A stretch of DNA of 64,000 nucleotides from Metabacillus niabensis. Its GTDB lineage: Bacteria; Bacillota; Bacilli; Bacillales; Bacillaceae. The stretch is taken from positions 360,960-424,959 of the forward strand of contig NZ_JAIVLH010000002.1 in the NCBI RefSeq assembly GCF_020524345.1, given 5' to 3'. The notes beneath the pieces are model-generated. The model made no database searches. It was not told the DNA's origin and worked only from the letters and a program-made list of their open reading frames with translations. How positions within the stretch are numbered: position 1 is the stretch's first letter; each line of letters begins with the position of its first letter. Positions 26,756-38,655 of this stretch are shown here, piece after piece. A program made the position numbers and the translations under genes.

Positions 26756-27625
26756 TTAGCTTTTAATTCCAGAGAAGTTTGCACCGTCAATAAAGTATTT
26801 TTGTAAGTACATGAAGATCGCAATGATCGGTAAGATTATGATAATTGTCGCTGCCATCATTGGTCCGTATGCCGTTTGTTTGTCAAAAGTAAATGCTTGA
26901 AGCCCTATTTGCACAGTGTATAATGATCTGTCATTTAAGACGATTAACGGCCATAGGAAACTGTTCCAGCCTGCTTGGAATGTGAAAATTCCAAGTGTTG
27001 CTAACGCCGGCTTTGTAAGCGGCAAGTAAAGATTCCAATAAATCCGAAACTCACTGCAACCATCAATTCGAGCTGATTCCATGTATTCATCCGGTAAGGT
27101 TAAGAAAAATTGTCGCATAAAGAATACTGCGAACGAACCGGCCGCACCTGGAAGAATAACCGCCCAAAAGTTGTTCAATAATCCGTGCCCACCTTGGCCT
27201 AAAATGTCATTGCCACCCATTAGAGGCATATTGTTTAGGACGATATATTGTGGAATCATAACAACTACACCGGGAATCATCATCGCTGCCAATAAGACTG
27301 CAAATATTACTTTTCTTCCTTTAAATTTGAGTTTCGCGAAGGCGTAACCACTCATAGAACCGAATAAAAGATTAAAAAAAACTCCCATTACAGCAAGATA
27401 AAGCGAGTTAAACAAGTAACGTCCAAACGGTACTGATTCAAATGCTTCGATATATTGCTCAAAGGTGATCGTCGAAGGAAGCCACTGCAGAGGAATTCGA
27501 AATATCTCCGTATCTGGTTTTATGGATGTCAATAAGCTCCAAATAAATGGCATCACCATAATGACAGCAATTGCCGACCCTACAATATAAAAGATCAGCT
27601 TTTTTAAATTTTCCCTTTTTTTCAT
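26756..27625 (-). CDS. Carbohydrate ABC transporter permease (MalG/LacG type)
   Basis: About 289 residues and six membrane segments. The binding-protein-dependent transport (EAA) motif reads EYMESARIDGCSEFRIYWNLYLP. It forms the import channel together with the adjacent permease and lipoprotein. No ATPase gene is present in the locus, so the importer probably borrows a shared MsmX-type ATPase, as is usual for such Bacillus oligosaccharide systems. The ATG at 27625 follows GGGAGG. Confidence 0.92.
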   Translation of the reverse strand: MKKRENLKKLIFYIVGSAIAVIMVMPFIWSLLTSIKPDTEIFRIPLQWLPSTITFEQYIEAFESVPFGRYLFNSLYLAVMGVFFNLLFGSMSGYAFAKLKFKGRKVIFAVLLAAMMIPGVVVMIPQYIVLNNMPLMGGNDILGQGGHGLLNNFWAVILPGAAGSFAVFFMRQFFLTLPDEYMESARIDGCSEFRIYWNLYLPLTKPALATLGIFTFQAGWNSFLWPLIVLNDRSLYTVQIGLQAFTFDKQTAYGPMMAATIIIILPIIAIFMYLQKYFIDGANFSGIKS

Positions 27626-27640
27626 CACAGGTCCTCCCTT

Positions 27641-28576
27641 CTATTGATCCTTACTTTGATTAATCTTAAAGTTAATTGCCGTAAAAATTAAAATGGTTAT
27701 CGTCAGAACAAGCGCCTGTGCTGATGCATAGCCCATTTGCAACTGTTCAAACCCCGTTGTATAAATGTGGTATACGATTGTTTTCGTTGAGTTCGCAGGT
27801 CCACCTTGTGTTAACACGTACGCCTGATCAAAAATTTGTAATGCACCGATAATCGTCATTGTACTTACTAACAATGTTGTTGGGCGAAGCATTGGAAATG
27901 TAATATAAATGAGCTGTTTAAAGGCTGAAGCACCATCAATCTTTGCCGCTTCATAAAGCTGTGTCGGAATTCCTTTAATACCGGCCATGTAAATAATCAT
28001 GTTTCCACCGACTCCCAACCAAAGCGTAACCGCAATAACTGAAGCCATCGCCGGTCCCGATTCAGATAGCCAAGCAGGTCCAGCAATCCCGACATAACTA
28101 AGCATCTGATTGATTAATCCATATTCTGAGTTCAACATCCATAACCAAACGATCGATGCCGCTACTGCAGATGTAACTGTCGGCATGTAAAAAGCGAGTC
28201 GGAAAAACGTGACACCACGAAATGGCTGTGTGACCAAAACGGCTAAAAGTAATGAAATAATGATCATAAGCGGCACAAAAAACAGTGTTAACACTCCTAC
28301 ATTTCGGAATGTCTGCCAAAGAATGGCATCGTCAATTAGTCGTTTAAAGTTATCAAAGCCTACCCATTCCATCGAGCTAATAATGTCATAATTAGTAAAA
28401 CTTAAGAAAATAGCCATCCCTATAGGAATCACCATAAATATGATAAACAGAATGAGTGTAGGTGCAATCAAGAAATACGCTGCCCGCGATTGATATCGGT
28501 TAAAGGAACTTTTTTTCGGAACAGAATCAAGAGAGAGTGCACTCTCTTGAATTCTGTTAATCTTATTCAGCTTCAT
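27641..28576 (-). CDS. Carbohydrate ABC transporter permease (MalF/LacF type)
   Basis: 311 residues, six membrane segments and the EAA motif LYEAAKIDGASAFKQLIYITFP. It begins inside the end of the binding-protein gene (14-bp overlap) and precedes the second permease, so the three are coexpressed. It should import manno-oligosaccharides released by the secreted GH76. Confidence 0.92.
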   Translation of the reverse strand: MKLNKINRIQESALSLDSVPKKSSFNRYQSRAAYFLIAPTLILFIIFMVIPIGMAIFLSFTNYDIISSMEWVGFDNFKRLIDDAILWQTFRNVGVLTLFFVPLMIIISLLLAVLVTQPFRGVTFFRLAFYMPTVTSAVAASIVWLWMLNSEYGLINQMLSYVGIAGPAWLSESGPAMASVIAVTLWLGVGGNMIIYMAGIKGIPTQLYEAAKIDGASAFKQLIYITFPMLRPTTLLVSTMTIIGALQIFDQAYVLTQGGPANSTKTIVYHIYTTGFEQLQMGYASAQALVLTITILIFTAINFKINQSKDQ

Positions 28577-29846
28577 TTTCCTTAAGCATCCTATCTCCCT
28601 CTTTTTGGGCTTTTTCTAATGTCTCCTCTGCTGATTCCTCCTGCAACACGAATTTTTCCAGGTTTGGAATTAATGCGTCAACCTCTGCAACAGAATAACC
28701 CGGGTGACGAGGACGAATTTTAGCAAATTCTAATGAATCGATGAATGGCTTCCAGAATGGATCGTCTTGGAAGAACGGATCCTCAAGCGCGACTTTGTTA
28801 CCAGGAATGTTCAAGCTTGTTTTACCCCACTCAAGCGCATTTTCCGGTTCTGCTAACCACCATTTAATGAACTCCCATGCTGCTTCTTTCTTTTCAGAAG
28901 CTTCCGGAACAGCTAAACCAAAGCCACCCATAACCGCACCTTTGTCACCATTTGGACCTGCCGGAGGTGGAACAACCCCGTAATTTAACTGATCACTGTA
29001 TTGTTCATACGTACGTAAATCCCATGGCCCAGTAAAGTGCATTGATGATTTTCCAGTTACAAACGGATGCTGAGCACCTTCAAGTCCTTTGTCAAATCCA
29101 GTCTTATACACTTCATCTTCAAAAAGCAATTGATTCCAATATTCAAGTACTTTTAAGCCTGCTTCACTATTGTAGGCTGTTGCAGTTAAATCTTCTGTCA
29201 ACATCTGGCCACCAGCCTGTTGAAGCCACATATTGAATAATCCTAGATCATTTAAGGAAAAACCAACTCGTTCAAAGTCTTTTCCATTTTTAACAGTTAG
29301 CTTTTTCGCTGCTTCACGAAGCTCTTCCCATGTGGTCGGAGGCTCAATGCCAGCTTCTTCAAAATGATCTTTATTATAGAATAAAGCACGTGTATCGACT
29401 GTTAACGGAAGACCATATAAGTTGTCATCATAGCTTAATTCTTTTAAAGCTTCTTCGTAGAAATCACCCTCGGATACACCATCAGCTTCCATATATTCAT
29501 TTATTGGATGCAGCACCCCTTTTGGAGCATAAAGCGATGTTCTCCAACGATCCCAAAGCAAAACGTCAGGAACTTGACCAGATGTAATACCTGTCATAAA
29601 TTTCGTTATCAAATCTTCTTGAATGACGTATTCGACTTCAATACGGTCTTGAGATTTGTTAAACTTTTCAACCATATGGTTAAATTGATCTTCCCCATCA
29701 CCTGTCCAGTCACCCCAGAAGGTTAGCTTCACTTTTTCATCTGAACCACTGTCACTTTTGCTAGAATCTTCACTGCTGCAACCTACTAATGCCAAACTTA
29801 GCAGTACTCCCAGCAACAGCATCCAACCAAATCGAAATTTTCTCAT
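28563..29846 (-). CDS. Sugar ABC transporter substrate-binding lipoprotein
   Basis: About 427 residues with a lipoprotein signal peptide (WMLLLGVLLSLALVGCSS, lipobox LVGC) followed by a polar serine/aspartate linker. The mature part is a family 1 extracellular solute-binding protein (KLTFWGDWTGDGEDQFNHMV, FYNKDHFEEAGIEPPTTWEEL). The ATG at 29846 is chosen because the nominal GTG at 29855 lies within the AGAGGTG ribosome site. It captures the oligosaccharide and delivers it to the two permeases. Confidence 0.92.
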   Translation of the reverse strand: MRKFRFGWMLLLGVLLSLALVGCSSEDSSKSDSGSDEKVKLTFWGDWTGDGEDQFNHMVEKFNKSQDRIEVEYVIQEDLITKFMTGITSGQVPDVLLWDRWRTSLYAPKGVLHPINEYMEADGVSEGDFYEEALKELSYDDNLYGLPLTVDTRALFYNKDHFEEAGIEPPTTWEELREAAKKLTVKNGKDFERVGFSLNDLGLFNMWLQQAGGQMLTEDLTATAYNSEAGLKVLEYWNQLLFEDEVYKTGFDKGLEGAQHPFVTGKSSMHFTGPWDLRTYEQYSDQLNYGVVPPPAGPNGDKGAVMGGFGLAVPEASEKKEAAWEFIKWWLAEPENALEWGKTSLNIPGNKVALEDPFFQDDPFWKPFIDSLEFAKIRPRHPGYSVAEVDALIPNLEKFVLQEESAEETLEKAQKEGDRMLKENEAE

Positions 29847-29870
29847 CCCAGCCACCTCTTTATCATTTAT

Positions 29871-31160
29871 TTACTTTTTAGAAGCGCTTTCAACTACACT
29901 CATGATAAACTCACAAAACATTGCGTTAGCCCATGAAAACCATTTACGAGTGAATTTTGTCGGATCGTCAACATGGAAACCCTCGTGCATATATCCAGTA
30001 TCAGCATCCGTTGTTTCAAAGAGTCTTAGTAACTCCTCAATTTCTTCTGATGAATTTGTCGTAAGTCCTTGTATTGCTAGTGCAATATGCCACACATATT
30101 GATCAGGTGTATGTGGACTACCGATCCCCTTGGCCGCCTTACCTTCAAAATAGTAAGGATTATCTTCACTTAAGATAAATGCTCTTGTATTTTGATAGAT
30201 TTCATCTTCAATACTGCAAAACCCCAGGTATGGCAAAGCTAGTAAACTCGGAACATTGGCATCATCCATTAAATTATAATGACCAAATCCGTCGGTTTCG
30301 TATGCATACATTTTTCCATACTTTGGATGCTTTACAATGCCATATTCATTAATTCCAGATTGAATTTGATTCTTTAACTCTGTTACACTACTAATAAGGT
30401 CACTAGTTTTATAGAAACTAGTAAAAATTTCTTCCATGTAATTTAGCACAACGACTGCAAACATGTTGGAAGGAATTAAATAGCCATACATACACGCATC
30501 ATCACTCGGTCTAAACCCTGACCACGTCATACCCGTGTAACAGACCGGTTCTCCCAAACCGTCCCGAGTGAGCGTGTCTGATGGCGGACAATTTTTTCGT
30601 TGAAATCGATATGGTGATTGTTCTTCATGGTGCTGTTCTACTTTCCAGACCCCAATAATCTTCTTCACAGCCTTCAAAAATTCGGCGTCAAAGTGCCGAG
30701 TAATTCCAGTTCTCTTCCAGAATAAATAAGATAATTGTATAGGATAACAAAGTGAATCAATTTCATATTTTCTTTCCCAAATCCAATCAGACATATCAGT
30801 TAGATCATTTTGATGCCCTGCACCATTAGCCTCTTTATTGAAGGCATTTGCGTACGGATCAATATTGACATAATCAACTTGGCGTTTTATCACCCCTTCA
30901 ATGATCGTTGAGATTGTTTCATCACGGTCAGCAAGTGCAAGGTACGGTTTTACTTGTGCAGCCGAATCTCGCAACCACATAGCTGGAATATCTCCTGTAA
31001 TAATAAAGGTAGATTGATCTTCAAGGCGCTTAACCGTTGTTTGAATCGTATTTTTAAAGCAATTCTGAAACATCTTCGCAAGCTTTGGACGATCTGCCAG
31101 ACGGCACGTTATATCATCCATCATGTTAATCATTGTTGCAGATAATGTATTTGTTTCCAT
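29871..31160 (-). CDS. GH125 exo-alpha-1,6-mannosidase
   Basis: 429 residues with the GH125 signature ITGDIPAMWLRDSAAQV near residue 55. Other conserved blocks are YGIVKHPKYGKMYAYETDGFG and MDDANVPSLLALPYLG. GH125 enzymes are metal-independent, inverting exo-alpha-1,6-mannosidases. There is no signal peptide, so it trims imported manno-oligosaccharides in the cytosol. It is the first gene of the long mannan operon and follows a TTGACA promoter with a cre box. Its 3' end contains a second cre-like sequence. Confidence 0.93.
   Translation of the reverse strand: METNTLSATMINMMDDITCRLADRPKLAKMFQNCFKNTIQTTVKRLEDQSTFIITGDIPAMWLRDSAAQVKPYLALADRDETISTIIEGVIKRQVDYVNIDPYANAFNKEANGAGHQNDLTDMSDWIWERKYEIDSLCYPIQLSYLFWKRTGITRHFDAEFLKAVKKIIGVWKVEQHHEEQSPYRFQRKNCPPSDTLTRDGLGEPVCYTGMTWSGFRPSDDACMYGYLIPSNMFAVVVLNYMEEIFTSFYKTSDLISSVTELKNQIQSGINEYGIVKHPKYGKMYAYETDGFGHYNLMDDANVPSLLALPYLGFCSIEDEIYQNTRAFILSEDNPYYFEGKAAKGIGSPHTPDQYVWHIALAIQGLTTNSSEEIEELLRLFETTDADTGYMHEGFHVDDPTKFTRKWFSWANAMFCEFIMSVVESASKK
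29879..29892 (-). promoter_or_regulatory. cre-like sequence ahead of the binding-protein gene
   Basis: The minus strand reads TGAAAGCGCTTCTA, 12 of 14 matches to the cre consensus. It lies inside the end of the GH125 gene and 33 bp before the binding-protein start. It could be a roadblock site or simply coding sequence. Confidence 0.4.
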
Positions 31161-31182
31161 CTATGTATTTCACCTCCTTTTA

Positions 31183-31196
31183 GTGAAGCGCTTACA
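31183..31196 (-). promoter_or_regulatory. cre box at the head of the mannan operon
   Basis: The minus strand reads TGTAAGCGCTTCAC, 11 of 14 consensus matches with an AAGCGCTT core. It lies just after the predicted transcription start, a repressing position for CcpA or another LacI-family protein. Confidence 0.6.
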
Positions 31197-31199
31197 ATT

Positions 31200-31229
31200 A
31201 GTATAATTGTTATATAAATAGTATGTCAA
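31200..31229 (-). promoter_or_regulatory. Mannan operon promoter
   Basis: On the minus strand, -35 TTGACA (31224-31229) and -10 TATACT (31200-31205) are separated by 18 bp; the shifted TTATAC gives 17. It is a strong sigma-A-type promoter preceding GH125. Confidence 0.75.
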
Positions 31230-31325
31230 TAAGTAATTTAATATTACATTTAAATATATCATTTAAAAATTTATTTAAAAAATAGCGAATGGTATATTGG
31301 GTATTGATCTTTGTTTTTCAACAAA

Positions 31326-31356
31326 TAAAAAAGTGCCCCCAATCTTCTGAAGACAC
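31326..31356 (-). terminator. Terminator of the GntR regulator gene
   Basis: GTGTCTTC pairs with GGGGGCAC through 8 bp including wobbles, followed on the minus strand by TTTTTT. It separates the regulator transcript from the mannan promoter. Confidence 0.65.
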
Positions 31357-31367
31357 CATTCCCGCTA

Positions 31368-32534
31368 TTATTTTTTAATTGTAACTGGAGCGGTCGAGTT
31401 ACCAATTACTAGATTAGCATCTAGCAACACCCGCTTTGGTACAACGGCTTGATCCTCTTTATTTCGTAGTTTCAAAAGAAGTTCAAATACTTTTTGCCCC
31501 ATTTTTTCTTGATCTTGTGCCAGGTAAGTTAATTGAAATTCACCTATATGTGTTGGCGGACTGTCAAAACACATGATCGAAACATCTTCAGGTACACGCA
31601 TCCCCAGCTCTTTAACCGCTTCATTCGCCATTAAAGCAATGTAATATTCGGCTGCAAATAAAGCTGTGATTGTGGGGTGGTCTGTTAGGTGTTTCTTTAT
31701 TTTATCTATATCATGTCTAATGTTAGGCGGTCTGAAAGAATTAGGAAGTGTTGACGTAATATTGTTTATCCATAAATCACGATCAACGATGACTCCCTGT
31801 TCTGCATGAGCCTGTACAAATCCTTCAATACGATCTTCTAAAGCAGTTGTATCATTCGGGGGTGGCGTCAGAAGGCCAATATACCTGTGACCTAACTCCA
31901 GCAGGTATTCTGTTCCTTTTCTGGCCGCGCCAACGTTATCCGTGCTCACCGATGCAGTAGAAATTCCCTTTAAATGTCGGTCAACGAGAACTAACGGAAA
32001 TTTATTCAAAACGAGTTTTAAGATCTCCTCACTAAAGTATTCTGCTTGAGCAGGAAAGACAATGAGCCCATCAACACCAAGCTCAACCAATTCCCGAATC
32101 GCTTTTTCTTCAATATCCGAGATTCCAAAGGAGCGGCGCAGTATGAGGAAGCAAGAATGTTCGGTTGTACACTTTTCAATGGATGAAATAAGCGCTGTCC
32201 CATAACTATCATCAAAATCTGTTATGACTAGACCAATCATTAGTGGTGTACGCTTTACTTCTTTTGAAGGCGATTCGACTAATTCAGGTCCCTTCTCTTC
32301 GTCGTTAGAATTTTGCTTCACAAATGAGCCTCTACCCGGCTGCCTAACGATCAAGCCTTCTCCAGCTAACATTTCCAATGCTTTTTTTGTTGTAATTCTA
32401 CTGACATCATATTGTTCTGACAATTCCTTTTCGGAAGGAACGCGGTCCCCCTCTTTATACACGCCTGACATAATATCTTTTTTTATGTTTTCATATAAAA
32501 CCTCATATAACGGCTTTGTCAAAGCAAACACCAA
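31368..32534 (-). CDS. GntR-type regulator with LacI-like sugar-binding domain (AraR-like)
   Basis: 388 residues. The first 70 form a GntR winged helix (LYEVLYENIKKDIMSGVYKEGDRVPSEKELSEQYDVSRIT). From about 95 on lies a LacI/periplasmic-binding-type ligand domain (MIGLVITDFDDSYG, VDGLIVFPAQ, LVDRHLKGISTASVSTDNVGAA). This is the AraR architecture, in which sugar binding releases DNA. It lies upstream of, and in the same direction as, the mannan operon, so it probably represses it until a mannan breakdown product binds. A palindrome within its own promoter suggests autoregulation. Confidence 0.9.
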   Translation of the reverse strand: MVFALTKPLYEVLYENIKKDIMSGVYKEGDRVPSEKELSEQYDVSRITTKKALEMLAGEGLIVRQPGRGSFVKQNSNDEEKGPELVESPSKEVKRTPLMIGLVITDFDDSYGTALISSIEKCTTEHSCFLILRRSFGISDIEEKAIRELVELGVDGLIVFPAQAEYFSEEILKLVLNKFPLVLVDRHLKGISTASVSTDNVGAARKGTEYLLELGHRYIGLLTPPPNDTTALEDRIEGFVQAHAEQGVIVDRDLWINNITSTLPNSFRPPNIRHDIDKIKKHLTDHPTITALFAAEYYIALMANEAVKELGMRVPEDVSIMCFDSPPTHIGEFQLTYLAQDQEKMGQKVFELLLKLRNKEDQAVVPKRVLLDANLVIGNSTAPVTIKK

Positions 32535-32562
32535 CTTTCAAAAAAATAGATCTATACATAAT

Positions 32563-32591
32563 GTTATATCATGATATATCATATGTGTAAA
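32563..32591 (-). promoter_or_regulatory. GntR regulator promoter with operator in the spacer
   Basis: -35 TTTACA (32586-32591) and -10 TATAAC (32563-32568) on the minus strand are 17 bp apart. The spacer carries overlapping palindromes TATATCATGATATA (32565-32578) and TGATATATCA (32572-32581), well placed for autorepression. Confidence 0.6.
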
Positions 32592-32707
32592 GATTTTCAT
32601 TTAGAGTACGCTTAGTAGAAACTGAACTGCCCAACTTTATTAGGGAGTACATACAGATCTAACTACCCATCGTTCTTTTATTAAAAAGCGAAACCTTTGG
32701 TCTATTT

Positions 32708-32737
32708 ATTCGTACTATTCGTATGATAGTAATGAAT
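32708..32737 (+). promoter_or_regulatory. Inverted repeat before the MDR oxidoreductase
   Basis: ATTCGTACTAT and ATAGTAATGAAT form an imperfect inverted repeat (inner arms TACTAT/ATAGTA) 22 bp before the start codon. It looks like the operator of a stress-type repressor encoded elsewhere. Confidence 0.45.
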
Positions 32738-32759
32738 AAATACGGATTAGAGGTGGATA

Positions 32760-33749
32760 ATGAAAGCAATCGTGTATACAAATTACGGTCCCCCTGACGT
32801 TCTTCAACAGACAGCCGTAGAAAAACCAATCCCTAAAGAAAACGAAATTTTAGTGAAAGTGAAAGCAACAACTGTAACGGTCGCAGATATTCGAGCACGG
32901 AGTTTTACAGTTCCACCCGCTTTTTGGCTGCCTGCCCGATTAACACTTGGTTTTAGAGGACCAAAAAAAGAGATATTAGGGATGGAGTTAGCTGGTGAAA
33001 TTGAGTCTGTTGGAAAAACTGTCAAAAAGTTTAAGGCTGGTAACCAGGTTTTTGCAGCCTCTCTCTCTGGGTTTGGTGCCTATGCCGAATATATTTGTTT
33101 ACCGGAGGATGGTCCTGTGTCTATAAAACCGTCCAATATAACGTATGCAGAAGCTGCTGCCATTCCAATTGGAGCACGGACTGCTTTGTATTTTCTTAGA
33201 AAAGCCAATATTCAAAACGGGCAAAAGGTTCTAGTGTATGGTGCGTCAGGAAGTGTAGGAAGTTATGCGGTTCAGATTGCCAAGTATTTCGGTGCCAATG
33301 TTACAGGGGTATGCAGTACGACAAACTTGGAATTGGTAAAATCTCTAGGAGCCGACAAGGTCATTGATTATACAGCAGAGGAATTTTCCGGGTCAGACGA
33401 GACGTATGATGTGGTCTTTGAAGCAGTAAACAAAAGTTCTTTTTCAGCTTGTATGAAGGTGTTAAAGAAAGACGGTATATATATTAATGTCACTGAACCG
33501 CTGCCAAGTGTTAACATGCTTTGGACTAAATTGAAAAGCCGCAAAAAGTTTTTATTTAGTCGAAATGCACCTGAAACGTCAGAAGCACTGGACTTCCTTA
33601 AAGAGCTTGTTGAGATGGGGAAATTAAAAGTGGTCATCGATAGGTACTATGTGTTTGATGAGATCGTTGAAGCTCATCGTTACGTAGAGAAAGGACATAA
33701 GCGAGGAAATGTTGTGATAAATGTGGAAGAAAGCATTAAATCCAAATAA
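32760..33749 (+). CDS. Zinc-independent MDR-family NAD(P)-dependent oxidoreductase
   Basis: 329 residues of the quinone-oxidoreductase branch of medium-chain dehydrogenases. It opens MKAIVYTNYGPPDVLQ and has the cofactor motif VLVYGASGSVGSYAVQIAK. The structural-zinc cysteines of true alcohol dehydrogenases are absent. Such enzymes reduce quinones or alpha,beta-unsaturated carbonyls, often in response to electrophiles. It starts behind AGAGGTGG and has an inverted repeat in its promoter region. No partner gene is evident. Confidence 0.88.
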   Translation: MKAIVYTNYGPPDVLQQTAVEKPIPKENEILVKVKATTVTVADIRARSFTVPPAFWLPARLTLGFRGPKKEILGMELAGEIESVGKTVKKFKAGNQVFAASLSGFGAYAEYICLPEDGPVSIKPSNITYAEAAAIPIGARTALYFLRKANIQNGQKVLVYGASGSVGSYAVQIAKYFGANVTGVCSTTNLELVKSLGADKVIDYTAEEFSGSDETYDVVFEAVNKSSFSACMKVLKKDGIYINVTEPLPSVNMLWTKLKSRKKFLFSRNAPETSEALDFLKELVEMGKLKVVIDRYYVFDEIVEAHRYVEKGHKRGNVVINVEESIKSK

Positions 33750-33945
33750 TTCAATTCCTACATGCGATCTCTCTAGTAAATAAATAAGTAGTTTATCAAG
33801 ATTGCTAGTCATGCATTTCTGGCTCTTCGACATCATCATCAAAATTTACTTAGAGGATAATTTCTTTGACAAAAACGGTGAACAGAATAAAGAACTCCTA
33901 GTATACTATCCTTTAATTGCACATCCGTGGGCTCAATCCTTGACA

Positions 33946-33978
33946 AAAAAGGTACGAGATTATTCCTCATACCTTTTT
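33946..33978. terminator. Terminator after rph
   Basis: AAAAAGGTA and TACCTTTTT form the outer stem with inner GAG/CTC pairing; both strands carry T-runs after the hairpin. It lies 19 bp beyond the rph stop codon. Confidence 0.8.
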
Positions 33979-33996
33979 CAAGTAGATACTCAACAC

Positions 33997-36939
<2,943 letters not shown>

Positions 36940-37500
36940 CTAAAATATTTCCTCTAAATCAATTTTGAATCCAACTAGGAACTTCGAAGTAATGATCCCA
37001 TTCTTTGTTTTCATATCATGTTGATCATACATACTTTCGTCATTAAGAGCATAGACAGTGATTGAATGTAGCATCGGATTGACAATCCAGTATTCTTTAA
37101 CGCCATAATTCATATAAAGATTTAATTTAGTAATTAAATCGTGCGATTGATTAGATGGGCTAAGGATTTCAACAATAAGATTTGGAACTCCAATATACCG
37201 TGATTCAGTAAAACCACTTTTTTCACAAATTACGCTTAGATCTGGTATGACAATTTTCGTTCCTTCTATGATTGCATTTTTTAATTCAATATCAAACGGA
37301 GCATGAAAAACTTCACAATGCTTTCCTTCAAGAAAATTGCCAAGCTTAATATGGAGTTTGCTAGAAATTCTTTGATGTTTTGTTGAAGGAGATGGAGACA
37401 TATAGACGAAACCGTCAATATACTCTAAAAGATGTTCGGACTTCTCTCGAATTTCAAAATAGTCATCAATGGACATTGACTCATTTATGTACAAATTCAT
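36940..37500 (-). CDS. Uma2-family putative endonuclease
   Basis: About 186 residues of the Uma2 family (DUF820, PD-(D/E)XK superfamily), abundant in cyanobacteria and scattered in Bacillus. Visible motifs are YIDGFVYMSPSPSTKHQRI, the active-site aspartate in VIPDLSVIC, and the E-x-K-like LIVEILSPSNQSHDLITKLNLYMNYGVKEYWIV. I choose the ATG at 37500 because the ATG at 37509 abuts the AGGAG site. The biological role is unknown. It is a lone gene with its own terminator. Confidence 0.9.
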   Translation of the reverse strand: MNLYINESMSIDDYFEIREKSEHLLEYIDGFVYMSPSPSTKHQRISSKLHIKLGNFLEGKHCEVFHAPFDIELKNAIIEGTKIVIPDLSVICEKSGFTESRYIGVPNLIVEILSPSNQSHDLITKLNLYMNYGVKEYWIVNPMLHSITVYALNDESMYDQHDMKTKNGIITSKFLVGFKIDLEEIF

Positions 37501-37654
37501 TCCAACCATCTCCTAAACGCATTCATTTTATTTATTTTATCATATTTCAAAAAGTGAAGAAATCAATACTAACACCTTTACATATTTACGTTAGAAATCT
37601 CATACCCACTTCAATGCATGGCTAATTTCATAAAAATATAAATGAATATGAAAA

Positions 37655-37676
37655 AGGCATGAGATTCCCCATACCT
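37655..37676 (-). terminator. Terminator of the PTS/aldolase operon
   Basis: GGTATG pairs with CATGCC through 6 bp (one wobble) and is followed on the minus strand by TTTTT. It lies 60 bp after the last aldolase gene. Confidence 0.65.
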
Positions 37677-37736
37677 TTTAATCTTTGTGACAGCCTTCAC
37701 AAGAAGCACTCCTACTAAATATTATTTTTAAATCCC

Positions 37737-38636
37737 TTACAACAATTCATTCCTCCAAACTAAAACCTTCTCTTCACGATATAGGTCAGCTTTATCCTGA
37801 GAGTTAAACAAGTTCATTTTGTATTTCACTACTTCTTTCGCTGCATCGATACATTCCGGATAAATCGCGTTTGGATCCCAGAGTTCGGTTGCTGCTAAAA
37901 TTTCACGGCATTTTTTATAGAATGCGTATTTATAGTCTGATGAGATGTTTACCTTTTGAATTCCAATTCTGACTGCTTCGGCAATTTCCTCATCCGGATT
38001 CGCTGAGCCTCCGTGAAGGACGAGTGGAATATCTACCTCCTGTTTAATCGCCTGCAGTATATCCATACGGAGCTTTGGTTCCATATCTTTTGGATAGATG
38101 CCATGACATGTGCCGATCGCAACAGCCAATGTGTCGACACCTGTGCTTTCTACAAATTCCTTTGCATCTTCAGGTCTTGTGTAGATAACCTCTGACACGC
38201 CTCCTTCAACTGATGTTCCAGTGTTTCCAATTGTTCCTAGCTCACCTTCCACTGACACACCTAATGGATGGCTGATGTCGACGATTTCCTTTGTTAGTTT
38301 AATATTATCTTCTAATGGTAAAAGTGAGCCGTCAATCATCACTGAGCTGAAGCCGACCCGTATTGCCCTCATAATATCAGCTACATTTCCTCCGTGATCC
38401 AAGTGAAGAACAAATGGTACATGGCTGTTTTTAATTCTGTTTAACACATAACTGAAGAAGTCATCCTTTGTAAACTCTAATTCAGTTGGATGTACAGCAA
38501 TAATAGCTGGCGAATTATTTATCTCTGCCTCCTCTACTACAACTCTTAGAAAATTACTATCTGCTACATTGAAAGCACCTACTGCAAATGTATGTTGCTT
38601 TGCCACTTCTAGTAACTGTTTCATATTTATTAACAT
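37737..38636 (-). CDS. Class II (zinc) ketose-phosphate aldolase, copy 2
   Basis: 299 residues of the class II aldolase family (FbaA/GatY/KbaY). The zinc ligands lie in VLHLDHGG (near residue 82), TCHGIYP and VLHGGS. The phosphate-binding GGS...NISSDYK is present. It would split a ketose mono- or bisphosphate to DHAP and an aldehyde. It is the last gene of a six-gene operon with a fructose-type PTS and a second aldolase. The substrate may be fructose, tagatose, sorbose or another ketose. Confidence 0.88.
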   Translation of the reverse strand: MLINMKQLLEVAKQHTFAVGAFNVADSNFLRVVVEEAEINNSPAIIAVHPTELEFTKDDFFSYVLNRIKNSHVPFVLHLDHGGNVADIMRAIRVGFSSVMIDGSLLPLEDNIKLTKEIVDISHPLGVSVEGELGTIGNTGTSVEGGVSEVIYTRPEDAKEFVESTGVDTLAVAIGTCHGIYPKDMEPKLRMDILQAIKQEVDIPLVLHGGSANPDEEIAEAVRIGIQKVNISSDYKYAFYKKCREILAATELWDPNAIYPECIDAAKEVVKYKMNLFNSQDKADLYREEKVLVWRNELL

Positions 38637-38655
38637 TTTCTTCTCTCTCCTTTTA

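Noticed and set aside
26756..29846. Missing ATPase gene of the mannan importer taken as a defect
   Set aside because: Bacillus oligosaccharide importers commonly use a shared ATPase encoded elsewhere, so absence here is normal.
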